Origin: an uncultured Burkholderiales bacterium
Lineage (GTDB): Bacteria > Pseudomonadota > Gammaproteobacteria > Burkholderiales > Burkholderiaceae_C
Direction: 5' to 3'
DNA: 6,269 nt
NCBI GenBank assembly: GCA_903856875.1
Contig: CAIODE010000174.1
Span: 1 to 6,269 of the forward strand
A program made the translations under genes and the position numbers. Positions within the stretch are counted from its first letter, which is position 1. Each line of letters begins with the position of its first letter. The notes under the pieces are model-generated. The model did no database searches, was not told the origin of the DNA, and was given only the letters and a program-made list of their open reading frames with translations. Below, one piece after another: positions 1-6,269 of this stretch.

Positions 1-6
1 CGAGTA

Positions 7-23
7 TGCAGTAAAGTGCATGT
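7..23 (+). promoter_or_regulatory. Candidate BoxR operator O1, upstream of boxR
   Basis: Two TGCA boxes (7-10 and 17-20) are separated by six bases and fit TGCA-n-TAAA-n-TGCATGT. The same 15 fixed bases out of 17 recur at 1066-1082 and 1100-1116 and I found no other copy in the window. Direct TGCA repeats are, as I recall, the operator type of the related BzdR/BoxR repressors. The TAAAGT at 12-17 could be the -10 box of the boxR promoter, whose -35 box would lie before the window. This suggests autorepression; binding itself is inferred. Confidence 0.7.
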
Positions 24-93
24 TTTGTGGGTGTTTAAAGTTCAGGGTTTTCCCTTGGATTGAATGCCGTGCTTTGGCGAGTCCCATGTTTTT

Positions 94-97
94 GGAG
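94..97 (+). promoter_or_regulatory. Ribosome binding site that favours a GTG start for boxR
   Basis: GGAG at 94-97 stands six bases before the GTG at 104. The alternative ATG codons at 20, 86 and 173 lack a comparable Shine-Dalgarno sequence. The ATG at 20 also overlaps the operator and would lie at or before the expected transcript start. Confidence 0.55.
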
Positions 98-103
98 TTA
101 TTG

Positions 104-1021
104 GTGTCCGATTCATCGACCGCATTTGTTGAAGTTGGTGGCTCACTCGAGCCTTTGCGCAGCCCATTTTTAATGTCGCTGGGTGAGCGCGTGCGCAACT
201 TGCGTTCGCGCAAAGGCATGACACGCAAAGCAGTGGCATTGGCCGCCGATGTGTCTGAGCGCCACTTGGCCAATTTGGAATACGGCACAGGCAATGTGTC
301 AGTCTTGGTCTTGCTCCAGGTGTCTCATGCACTGCAGTGCTCTTTGGCTGAATTATTGGGCGACATCAGCACCAGTTCGCCCGAGTTGTTGCTCATTCGA
401 GAACTATTGGGCAAGCGCACAGAGTCTGATTTAAGACGTGCCCGAGTGCAGTTAACAGAAATGTTTGGTGAAGGTGGCGATGCCGCCGCTCGCCGCACTC
501 GCATTGCACTCATTGGCCTAAGAGGCGCTGGCAAAACCACACTTGGCCAGCGTTTGGCCGATGATCTGGGTTTTCCTTTCATAGAGCTCAGCCGCGAAAT
601 AGAAAAATTTGCAGGCTGCCAAATCAGCGAAATTCATAACCTTTATGGTGCCAATGCCTACCGCCGATATGAACGCCGTGCGTTAGAAGAAGCCATTCAA
701 ATTTACTCAGAGGTGGTCATTGCGACGCCAGGCGGCTTGGTGTCCGATTCGGCCAATTTCAATTTGCTACTCTCGCATTGCACCACCGTGTGGTTGCAAG
801 CCGATGCCAATGACCACATGGCTCGAGTGGCTGCGCAAGGCGACCTGCGTCCGATGGCCGCCAGCCCCGAAGCCATGGAAGATTTGAAGCGAATTTTGCA
901 AGGCCGTTCTGCTTTCTATTCCAAAGCCGACATCAGCATCGACACCAGCGCGCAAGATGCGAATGCCAGTTTCATGCGCTTGAACACGGAAGTACGCAAA
1001 GTGATGCAATGGGTGGAGTGA
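104..1021 (+). CDS. boxR: BoxR, benzoyl-CoA-responsive XRE-family repressor with a shikimate-kinase-like C-terminal domain
   Basis: Transcriptional regulator of the box pathway, 305 residues from the GTG start. Residues about 26-86 form an XRE/Cro-type helix-turn-helix (LGERVRNLRSRKGMTRK onward), the DNA-binding part. A linker (about 87-130) leads to a shikimate-kinase-like P-loop domain (about 131-305) with Walker A GLRGAGKTT at 138-146, an arginine at 187 in YRRYE matching the FRxxE motif, PGG at 209-211 in place of the usual GGG, and a lid-like LRP around R249. This two-domain plan is diagnostic of BoxR/BzdR, where the kinase-like domain senses benzoyl-CoA rather than making shikimate phosphate. 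The shikimate-binding DSD motif is replaced by ELS (161-163), which argues against kinase activity on shikimate. It lies just before boxC, with operator-like sites on both sides, consistent with repression of itself and of boxCBA. The start is the least certain point: ATG 86 or ATG 173 are possible, but homologues, as I recall them, extend before the LGERVR block. Confidence 0.92.
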   Translation: MSDSSTAFVEVGGSLEPLRSPFLMSLGERVRNLRSRKGMTRKAVALAADVSERHLANLEYGTGNVSVLVLLQVSHALQCSLAELLGDISTSSPELLLIRELLGKRTESDLRRARVQLTEMFGEGGDAAARRTRIALIGLRGAGKTTLGQRLADDLGFPFIELSREIEKFAGCQISEIHNLYGANAYRRYERRALEEAIQIYSEVVIATPGGLVSDSANFNLLLSHCTTVWLQADANDHMARVAAQGDLRPMAASPEAMEDLKRILQGRSAFYSKADISIDTSAQDANASFMRLNTEVRKVMQWVE

Positions 1022-1065
1022 ATTTTGAAGGGACATGTCATTACATAGGGTAAATACTTATTATT

Positions 1066-1082
1066 TGCACTAAATTGCATGT
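1066..1082 (+). promoter_or_regulatory. Candidate BoxR operator O2, upstream of boxC
   Basis: Second copy of TGCA-n-TAAA-n-TGCATGT, with TGCA boxes at 1066-1069 and 1076-1079. It abuts the candidate -35 hexamer of the boxC promoter (TTGAGT, 1082-1087), sharing one base, so a bound repressor could hinder RNA polymerase there. It starts 34 bp before the third copy, in the same orientation. Confidence 0.72.
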
Positions 1083-1110
1083 TGAGTGCCTCGCCTTAAT
1101 GCAATAAACT
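1082..1110 (+). promoter_or_regulatory. Candidate sigma70 promoter of boxCBA
   Basis: TTGAGT (1082-1087) matches TTGACA at four of six bases and TAAACT (1105-1110) matches TATAAT at four of six, with exactly 17 bp between. Transcription would begin near 1117, giving a leader of about 33 bases before the boxC ATG. The -10 lies wholly inside operator O3. A second AT-rich hexamer, TATTAT at 1059-1064, has no acceptable -35 partner. Confidence 0.5.
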
Positions 1111-1116
1111 GCATGT
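1100..1116 (+). promoter_or_regulatory. Candidate BoxR operator O3, overlapping the boxC -10 box
   Basis: Third copy of TGCA-n-TAAA-n-TGCATGT, with TGCA boxes at 1100-1103 and 1110-1113. Its TAAA core forms most of the proposed -10 hexamer TAAACT, so binding would exclude RNA polymerase directly. The shared bases with the other two copies are fixed at 15 of 17 positions, well beyond the TGCA boxes alone. Confidence 0.74.
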
Positions 1117-1139
1117 CACGGGCCCAGTCCCCCAAATTT

Positions 1140-1144
1140 GGAAA
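1140..1144 (+). promoter_or_regulatory. Ribosome binding site of boxC
   Basis: GGAAA lies five bases before ATG 1150 and supports that start. An in-frame TTG at 1138 overlaps this site and has no Shine-Dalgarno sequence of its own, so it is rejected as the start. Confidence 0.6.
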
Positions 1145-1149
1145 CGCAC

Positions 1150-2808
1150 ATGACCGCAACACCCTTCGTTGATTACCAAACGACAGTCGACAACTACAAG
1201 CACATTAGCTTGTCGTTTGAAGCGGCTGTTGCCACACTGTCCATCAACATCGACGAAAACGCTGGCATTCGCCCAGGCTACAAACTCAAGCTCAACTCCT
1301 ACGACTTGGGTGTCGACATTGAATTGCACGACGCTTTACAGCGCATTAGATTTGAGCACCCCGAAGTTCGCACGGCCGTGGTCACCAGTTTGAAAGACCG
1401 CGTGTTCTGCTCTGGCGCCAACATTTTCATGCTGGGCGTATCGACGCACGGCTGGAAAGTGAACTTTTGTAAGTTCACCAATGAAACACGCAACGGCATT
1501 GAAGATTCCAGCAAATACTCGGGTTTGAAATTTGTGGCCGCATTGAACGGCGCATGCGCTGGCGGTGGCTACGAGTTGGCTTTGGCCTGCGATGACATCG
1601 TGTTGGTAGACGACCGTTCGTCTTCTGTGTCATTGCCGGAAGTTCCTTTGCTGGGTGTGTTGCCCGGTACCGGTGGCCTCACCCGCGTGACGGACAAGCG
1701 TCACGTGCGTCACGACTTGGCCGATATTTTTTGCACCAGCGTTGAAGGTGTTCGCGGACAGCGTGCTGTGGACTGGCGCTTGGTAGATGCCATTGCCAAG
1801 CCCAACCAATTTCAACAGGTGGTGCGCGAACGTGCCGACAAATTGGCTGCACAAAGCGATCGCCCTGCTTCTGAAAAAGGCGTGGCCCTGACACCCATAC
1901 AGCGCAACATAGAAGCCGACCGCATCAACTACAAGAATGTGAGCGTTGAAATTGACCGTGCAAAGCGTTTGGCCATATTCACAGTCAAAGCGCCAACATC
2001 GGCTCAAGCTACAGACATCGCAGGCATCTTGGCTGCTGGCGCTCAATGGTGGCCTTTGCAAATGGTGCGCGAACTCGACGACGCCATTTTGCACATGCGC
2101 ACCAACGAACTCGACATCGGTACTTGGTTGCTTAAAGCCGTGGGCGATGCACGAGCAGTTTTGGCCAGCGACGCCACGCTGTTGGCACACAAAGACCATT
2201 GGTTCGTGCGCGAAACCATTGGCCATTTGCGCCGCACCTTGGCACGCTTGGACGTGTCTTCTCGCAGCATTTTTGCCATCGTTGAACAAGGCACTTGCTT
2301 TGTGGGCACGTTCGCTGAATTGGCGTTTTGTGCAGACCGCACTTACATGTTGGCCTTGCCCGACGACGAAGCCAATGCGCCGAAGATTCAACTGAACGAA
2401 TTCAACTTTGGCTTTTATCCCATGGTCAACGATCAGTCTCGTTTGGCCCGTCGCTTCTACGAAGAAGTGCCTGCCATGGAAGCTGCGCGCGGCGCCATCG
2501 GCAAGGCTTTGTACGCCGATGCCGCCATGGCGCTCGGTTTGGTCACAGTAGCCCCCGATGACATCGATTGGGACGACGAAATTCGCATGTGCTTGGAAGA
2601 GCGCGCCGCCATGTCGCCCGATGCCCTGACAGGCTTGGAAGCCAACCTGCGTTTTGCCAGCCAAGAGAACATGCTCACCCGTATTTTTGGTCGCCTCACG
2701 GCATGGCAAAACTGGATCTTTCAGCGCCCCAATGCAGTGGGTGAAAAAGGTGCCTTGAAGGTTTATGGCAAAGGCGAAAAAGTGCAGTTCGACATGAACC
2801 GCGTTTAA
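1150..2808 (+). CDS. boxC: BoxC, benzoyl-CoA-dihydrodiol lyase (2,3-epoxybenzoyl-CoA dihydrolase), EC 4.1.2.44
   Basis: Crotonase-superfamily enzyme of 552 residues, about the length I recall for BoxC. It opens the ring of 2,3-epoxy-2,3-dihydrobenzoyl-CoA with two waters, giving 3,4-dehydroadipyl-CoA semialdehyde and formate in the cytoplasm. The N-terminal half has the crotonase signatures: CSGANIFML (87-95), oxyanion-hole region NGACAGGGYELALACDD (133-149) and LPEVPLLGVLPGTGGLTRV (162-180). E142 and E164 occupy the places of the two catalytic glutamates of enoyl-CoA hydratase. The protein is about twice the size of a simple crotonase; its second half holds a degenerate crotonase-like block (about 374-430). 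Alternative family members such as enoyl-CoA hydratases are much shorter, and the neighbouring boxB and boxA settle the assignment. It is the first gene of the boxCBA run, after the two-operator control region, with 110 bases to boxB. Confidence 0.96.
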   Translation: MTATPFVDYQTTVDNYKHISLSFEAAVATLSINIDENAGIRPGYKLKLNSYDLGVDIELHDALQRIRFEHPEVRTAVVTSLKDRVFCSGANIFMLGVSTHGWKVNFCKFTNETRNGIEDSSKYSGLKFVAALNGACAGGGYELALACDDIVLVDDRSSSVSLPEVPLLGVLPGTGGLTRVTDKRHVRHDLADIFCTSVEGVRGQRAVDWRLVDAIAKPNQFQQVVRERADKLAAQSDRPASEKGVALTPIQRNIEADRINYKNVSVEIDRAKRLAIFTVKAPTSAQATDIAGILAAGAQWWPLQMVRELDDAILHMRTNELDIGTWLLKAVGDARAVLASDATLLAHKDHWFVRETIGHLRRTLARLDVSSRSIFAIVEQGTCFVGTFAELAFCADRTYMLALPDDEANAPKIQLNEFNFGFYPMVNDQSRLARRFYEEVPAMEAARGAIGKALYADAAMALGLVTVAPDDIDWDDEIRMCLEERAAMSPDALTGLEANLRFASQENMLTRIFGRLTAWQNWIFQRPNAVGEKGALKVYGKGEKVQFDMNRV

Positions 2809-2839
2809 GCCTTTAAAGTCCAAAAAGTTTTTTGAAAGT

Positions 2840-2876
2840 GTTGTGCAGCAGGGTTCCCGGTGGTCTTTGCTGCAAC
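2840..2876 (+). other. Imperfect inverted repeat between boxC and boxB
   Basis: The arm at 2840-2850 pairs with TGCTGCAAC at 2868-2876 (nine base pairs with a two-base bulge, loop of 17). A competing five-base pairing, GGGTT 2851-2855 with AACCC 2874-2878, exists. There is no T-run after it, so it is not a typical terminator. It may be an mRNA structure that affects stability or relative boxB expression, or chance. No promoter is evident in the rest of the 110-base spacer. Confidence 0.25.
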
Positions 2877-2908
2877 CCAAATTTGATCCCACCGTTGCTT
2901 TAATTTCT

Positions 2909-2913
2909 GGAGA
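2909..2913 (+). promoter_or_regulatory. Strong ribosome binding site of boxB
   Basis: GGAGA five bases before ATG 2919. This is the best Shine-Dalgarno sequence in the cluster, in keeping with the need for abundant oxygenase component. Confidence 0.7.
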
Positions 2914-2918
2914 CACTC

Positions 2919-4346
2919 ATGTCCGGTATCAACTACAGCGAAAAAATTCCGAATAACGTTAACTTGTCTGAAGACCGTACGTTGCAACGTGCGCTGGAAC
3001 AATGGCAGCCCAACTTTATTAACTGGTGGGACGAAATGGGCCCCGAAGGCTCTAAGGACATGGACGTGTACCTGCGTACCGCAGTGAGCGTTGATCCACA
3101 AGGTTGGGCACAGTTTGGCCACGTCAAAATGCGCGACTACCGATGGGGCGTGTTTTTGAATCCTGGTGATCAAGAGCGCAAGATTCATTTTGGCGACAAC
3201 ATTGGTGAAAAAGCTTGGCAAGATGTCCCTGGCGAACACCGCGCCAACCTGCGCCGCATCATCGTGACCCAAGGCGACACCGAGCCAGCATCGGTCGAGC
3301 AGCAACGTCATTTGGGCCTCACAGCCCCCAGCATGTACGACCTTCGCAACTTGTTCCAAATCAATGTGGAAGAAGGCCGTCACCTGTGGGCCATGGTCTA
3401 CTTGCTGCACAAGTATTTCGGCAAAGATGGCCGTGAAGAAGCCGATGCTTTGTTGCAGCGTAACAGCGGCAACGAAGACAACCCCCGTATCTTGCAAGCC
3501 TTCAACGAGAAGACCCCTGACTGGCTGTCTTTTTTCATGTTCACTTACTTCACTGACCGTGATGGCAAATTTCAGTTGTGTGCTTTGGCCGAATCTGCCT
3601 TCGATCCATTGGCACGCACCACCAAGTTCATGTTGACCGAAGAAGCGCATCACATGTTTGTAGGCGAGTCCGGTGTCAGTCGCACCATTCAGCGCACGGT
3701 GGACGTGATGAACCAACTCAAAACCGACGATGTCGCAAAGCTGCGCGCGGCCGGTGTGATTGACCTGCCCACCATTCAGCGTTACATCAACTTCCACTTC
3801 TCCGTCACCATTGACCTGTTCGGCGCCGACCAGTCGTCCAACGCCGCCACCTTCTACAGCTCAGGCCTCAAAGGCCGTTATGAAGAAGGCAAGCGCGCAG
3901 ATGATCACGTTTTGAAGGGCAACACCTACAAAATTTTGGCGGTTGAAGAAGGCAAGTTGATTGAAAAAGAAGTGCCCATGCTGAACGCATTGAACGAAGT
4001 GCTGCGCGACGACTACATCACCGATTCCAAAGGCGGCATTGATCGCTGGAACCGTGTCATAGACAAGGCTGGCATTTCTTTCAAATTGACAGCCCCACAC
4101 AAAGCTTTCCACCGCAACATTGGTTCATTGTCTGGCTCCAAAATCACGCCCGATGGCCGCGTTGTGACCAGCGAGGAATGGATGGCCAAAGTGGGTGAGT
4201 GGCTGCCAACCAACGAAGACCGCGCCTATGTGGGCAGCCTCATGGGCCGTGTGGTGGAAGCAGGCAAGTTTGCCAACTGGATTGCCCCGCCTGTCATGGG
4301 CATCAATCGCCAAGCTGTAGACTTCGACTACGTTCGTTTTAGCTGA
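2919..4346 (+). CDS. boxB: BoxB, benzoyl-CoA 2,3-epoxidase, di-iron oxygenase component (EC 1.14.13.208)
   Basis: Oxygenase of the benzoyl-CoA epoxidase: inserts one oxygen of O2 into benzoyl-CoA to form the 2,3-epoxide, using electrons from BoxA. The 475 residues match the family length. It is a class I di-iron protein of ferritin-like fold. The iron-binding motifs are EEGRH (151-155) and EEAHH (241-245). The six ligands I recall for Azoarcus evansii BoxB (E120, E150, H153, D211, E240, H243) are all here with a constant shift of two: E122, E152, H155, D213, E242, H245. This suggests a functional active site. There is no signal peptide or membrane segment, so it is cytoplasmic. It lies 110 bases after boxC and 28 bases before boxA, consistent with one transcript. 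The start is supported by the GGAGA site. No truncation or frameshift is seen. Confidence 0.97.
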   Translation: MSGINYSEKIPNNVNLSEDRTLQRALEQWQPNFINWWDEMGPEGSKDMDVYLRTAVSVDPQGWAQFGHVKMRDYRWGVFLNPGDQERKIHFGDNIGEKAWQDVPGEHRANLRRIIVTQGDTEPASVEQQRHLGLTAPSMYDLRNLFQINVEEGRHLWAMVYLLHKYFGKDGREEADALLQRNSGNEDNPRILQAFNEKTPDWLSFFMFTYFTDRDGKFQLCALAESAFDPLARTTKFMLTEEAHHMFVGESGVSRTIQRTVDVMNQLKTDDVAKLRAAGVIDLPTIQRYINFHFSVTIDLFGADQSSNAATFYSSGLKGRYEEGKRADDHVLKGNTYKILAVEEGKLIEKEVPMLNALNEVLRDDYITDSKGGIDRWNRVIDKAGISFKLTAPHKAFHRNIGSLSGSKITPDGRVVTSEEWMAKVGEWLPTNEDRAYVGSLMGRVVEAGKFANWIAPPVMGINRQAVDFDYVRFS

Positions 4347-4374
4347 GATCTCAAGCAGATCCAACACACTTGCC

Positions 4375-5649
4375 ATGACCTCAGAAGCCGTCTTAATTCA
4401 GCAGCACCTGATCGATCCCGAGATTTGCATTCGTTGCAATACGTGTGAGTCGGTCTGCCCGGTCGGTGCCATCACCCACGATTCACGCAACTACGTGGTC
4501 GACGCTGAAAAATGCAATCTGTGCATGGCCTGTGTGCCGCCTTGTCCTACGGGCTCTATTGACAACTGGCGCAGCATGCCCAAGGCGAAGGCTTATTCCA
4601 CTGAAGAACAATTGACGTGGGACGATTTGCCTGCGGCCTTGGACGATGCGCAGTTGCAAGCCATGGGCATTGATTCTTCTGCGGTATCCGCCTCAGCCAG
4701 TGCGACTGCACCGGCCGCTGATGTCCTGAGTGCTGTTGGCGAAGCCGTGTTCAATTCCTCTGCCTATGGCGCCACTTTGCCGCCATGGTCTGCTGCGCAT
4801 GCTTACACCAACTTGTATGGTCCTAAAACACCCACACAAGCCACTGTGGTGGGCAACTTCAAAGTGAACGAAGCGGGCACCAGCAACGAAACCCATCACA
4901 TCGTGATTGATTTCGGCAGCATGCCGTTTCCAGTCTTGGAAGGTCAGTCTGTGGCCATCGTGCCGCCTGGTTTAGATGCTTCAGGCAAACCACACCATGC
5001 ACGCCAATACTCCATTGCCAGCCCGCGCAATGGCGAGCGCGCTGGCTACAACAATGTGTCATTGACGGTCAAGCGCGTCATCGAAGATCACGAAGGCAAA
5101 CCTGTTCAAGGTGTGTGTTCCAACTATTTGTGCGATGTGAAAGTGGGCGATGCCATTCAAGTGATTGGCCCGTTTGGCAGCAGCTTCCTCATGCCCAACC
5201 ATCCTAAGTCCAACATCGTGATGATTTGCACAGGCACAGGTAGCGCGCCGATGCGCGGCATGACCGAATGGCGCCGCCGTCTGCGTCAAACTGGCAAGTT
5301 TGAAGGCGGCAAGTTGATGTTGTTCTTTGGTGCTCGCACACAACAAGAGTTACCTTACTTTGGCCCGCTGCAAAAGTTACCCAAAGATTTCATTGACATC
5401 AACTTTGCGTTTTCACGTACGCCGGGTCAGCCCAAGCGTTATGTGCAAGACGCAATGCGCGAGCGTGCGGCCGACTTGGTGGCGCTCTTGAAAGACCCCA
5501 ACACTTATTTCTATGTGTGTGGCTTAAAGAGCATGGAGGAGGGCGTGGTCTTAGCTTTGCATGATGTGGCAACCCAAGCGGGTCTTGATTGGGAAACATT
5601 GGGTGCTAGCCTTAAAAAAGAAGGCCGCTTGCACCTCGAAACTTATTGA
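4375..5649 (+). CDS. boxA: BoxA, NADPH-dependent reductase component of benzoyl-CoA epoxidase
   Basis: Iron-sulfur flavoprotein of 424 residues that carries electrons from NADPH to the di-iron site of BoxB. The N-terminal ferredoxin domain has two [4Fe-4S] motifs: C18-x2-C21-x2-C24-x3-C28-P and C47-x2-C50-x2-C53-x3-C57-P. An Ala/Ser-rich linker (about 98-124) leads to a ferredoxin-NADP reductase-like module (about 150-424): RQYSIAS at 210-216 is the FAD-binding RxYS motif, [13 protein letters not shown] at 284-296 binds the nicotinamide nucleotide, FSR (346-348) with KRYVQD (354-359) resembles the NADPH 2'-phosphate region of plant-type reductases, and [10 protein letters not shown] (381-390) and a C-terminal tyrosine (424) are also typical. 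The gene follows boxB by 28 bases. No strong Shine-Dalgarno sequence precedes ATG 4375; translation may partly depend on boxB. Full-length, with no missing cluster ligand. NADPH preference is inferred from motifs and family. Confidence 0.96.
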   Translation: MTSEAVLIQQHLIDPEICIRCNTCESVCPVGAITHDSRNYVVDAEKCNLCMACVPPCPTGSIDNWRSMPKAKAYSTEEQLTWDDLPAALDDAQLQAMGIDSSAVSASASATAPAADVLSAVGEAVFNSSAYGATLPPWSAAHAYTNLYGPKTPTQATVVGNFKVNEAGTSNETHHIVIDFGSMPFPVLEGQSVAIVPPGLDASGKPHHARQYSIASPRNGERAGYNNVSLTVKRVIEDHEGKPVQGVCSNYLCDVKVGDAIQVIGPFGSSFLMPNHPKSNIVMICTGTGSAPMRGMTEWRRRLRQTGKFEGGKLMLFFGARTQQELPYFGPLQKLPKDFIDINFAFSRTPGQPKRYVQDAMRERAADLVALLKDPNTYFYVCGLKSMEEGVVLALHDVATQAGLDWETLGASLKKEGRLHLETY

Positions 5650-5658
5650 GGTTTGAAA

Positions 5659-5683
5659 ACGCCTTCCAAAGTCCTGAAGGCGT
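5659..5683. terminator. Possible terminator hairpin after boxA
   Basis: ACGCCTTC (5659-5666) and GAAGGCGT (5676-5683) form a perfect eight-base-pair stem with a nine-base loop, ten bases after the boxA stop. There is no T-run on the + strand side, so it is not a canonical intrinsic terminator for boxA; the minus strand would have four Ts after the stem. It may attenuate transcription or protect the 3' end of the box mRNA, allowing read-through to the next gene. Confidence 0.35.
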
Positions 5684-5743
5684 GCAAAGGCTGATTAAGG
5701 CGACAAAGATCCGATGACTCCCAATCATTGGTACTATCCGCCC

Positions 5744-6269
5744 ATGAGTTCCCGTCCTTCTATTGATGTTGCTGTTGTCATGCGCCGTGAGCGCGTGCAA
5801 GGTGACATGGCCAAATGGCAGACTTGGCGCTGGGTTTTAGACGACGTCACCCCCCAAGAAGAAAACTTTGGCCAGGCTCCAAAGTGTCTGCGCGAGGGCG
5901 ATGACGGCGCGCTTTGGTTGTTTCCCAACTTCAAAGTCGAACTTTTCTCAGACGATGCAGAAGGCTATCTGCTCAATGTCACCTCACCCGATCCTTGTTT
6001 CTTTGTCATGTGGCGCATGGAAGAACGCATTGCACTCAGTGATGAACTGATTGCTGTGCCAGAGCGCGTGTCGCTCAGTTATCACGATGCCGGCCGATGG
6101 CTCGACGCGCAAGAAACCATTGAGCAAGTTCCGGCCTCACCCGACATCGTTCAGTGGGTGCGTGAATTTGCCAATGACCATTACACCCCCGAGGTGAAAC
6201 GCCGCCAGCGCCCTCAAAGTTTTCACGCCCTCACAGATCGTTTTGGTCAACCTGCCAAGGTGACTACCG
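5744..6269 (+). CDS. DUF3305 domain protein, 3' end beyond the window
   Basis: An open frame runs from ATG 5744 to the window end with no stop; 175 residues are visible. The protein begins MSSRPSIDVAVVMRRERVQ and then has WQTWRWVLDDVTP (about 25-37), FKVELFSDDAEGYLLNVTSP (about 63-82), the block VPERVSLSYHDAGRWLDAQE (about 105-124) and WVREFANDHYTPEVKRR (about 138-154). These I recognise as the pattern of DUF3305, a cytoplasmic family of unknown biochemical role and usually below about 200 residues, so most of the gene is probably here. It has no signal peptide, membrane segment or metal-binding cluster. From memory, DUF3305 genes often sit with DUF3306, ferredoxin, TorD-like chaperone and formate dehydrogenase genes. 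An in-frame ATG at 5714 would add ten residues (MTPNHWYYPP); neither start has a good Shine-Dalgarno sequence, and I chose 5744 because the family-like part begins just after it. The 94-base gap from boxA contains a hairpin, so co-transcription with box is uncertain. Confidence 0.78.
   Translation, partial: MSSRPSIDVAVVMRRERVQGDMAKWQTWRWVLDDVTPQEENFGQAPKCLREGDDGALWLFPNFKVELFSDDAEGYLLNVTSPDPCFFVMWRMEERIALSDELIAVPERVSLSYHDAGRWLDAQETIEQVPASPDIVQWVREFANDHYTPEVKRRQRPQSFHALTDRFGQPAKVTT

Noticed and set aside
20..103. N-terminal extension of BoxR from ATG 20 (28 extra residues)
   Set aside because: The ATG overlaps the candidate operator and -10 box, has no ribosome binding site, and the extension does not resemble the family.
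329..340. Perfect 12-bp palindrome GCACTGCAGTGC inside boxR
   Set aside because: It encodes ordinary helix-turn-helix-domain residues (around HALQC), lacks the TGCA-N6-TGCA spacing of the operators, and a single short palindrome is plausible by chance.
131..1021. Shikimate kinase (aroK) as the identity of the boxR C-terminal domain
   Set aside because: Fusion to a helix-turn-helix domain, loss of the shikimate-binding aspartate and adjacency to boxCBA point to the BoxR regulator.
1138..1149. TTG start four codons before the boxC ATG
   Set aside because: It overlaps the ribosome binding site that serves ATG 1150 and has no such site of its own.
2815..2836. A/T-rich stretch after boxC (AAAAAGTTTTTT) as a terminator
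   Set aside because: There is no GC-rich stem before the T-run, and boxB follows closely in the same pathway.
1630..2916. Long open frame of 428 codons on the minus strand opposite boxC
   Set aside because: It lies antisense to a conserved enzyme with intact motifs, and its translation shows no recognisable domain. It is a codon-usage shadow.
2805..3797. Open frame of 330 codons on the minus strand opposite boxB
   Set aside because: Its extent covers conserved BoxB coding sequence including the di-iron motifs, and its translation looks like no known family.

Overview
This window carries most of a box (benzoate oxidation) gene cluster, the aerobic benzoyl-CoA pathway in which the aromatic ring is epoxidised while bound to CoA. 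The protein families, moderate GC content (mid-fifties by eye) and wording of the proteins suggest a betaproteobacterium of the Burkholderiales, probably Comamonadaceae-like. That assignment rests on pattern recognition, not on a database search.

Layout, all on the + strand: 1-103, operator and leader of the regulator gene; 104-1021 boxR, a DNA-binding/shikimate-kinase-like fusion repressor; 1022-1149, control region with two further operator copies and a candidate promoter; 1150-2808 boxC, ring-opening lyase; 2919-4346 boxB, di-iron benzoyl-CoA epoxidase; 4375-5649 boxA, the reductase that feeds electrons to BoxB; 5650-5743, spacer with a hairpin; 5744 to the window end, a DUF3305 protein cut by the window edge. 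No tRNA, rRNA, CRISPR array, insertion sequence or phage gene is visible.

How the genes work together: benzoyl-CoA is made by a benzoate-CoA ligase not present here. BoxA passes electrons from NADPH to BoxB, which forms 2,3-epoxybenzoyl-CoA. BoxC hydrolyses this to 3,4-dehydroadipyl-CoA semialdehyde and formate. The aldehyde dehydrogenase (BoxD) and the later beta-oxidation-like steps must be encoded elsewhere. BoxR is expected to repress boxR and boxCBA until benzoyl-CoA accumulates.

The system itself is known. The most informative signals beyond the genes are a 17-bp element (TGCA-n-TAAA-n-TGCATGT) present three times and only in the two control regions, with its TAAA core lying in the proposed -10 boxes; loss of the shikimate-binding aspartate in the kinase half of BoxR; a degenerate second crotonase-like half in BoxC; and a downstream DUF3305 gene of a family that I associate with formate dehydrogenase loci, which would fit the formate released by BoxC.
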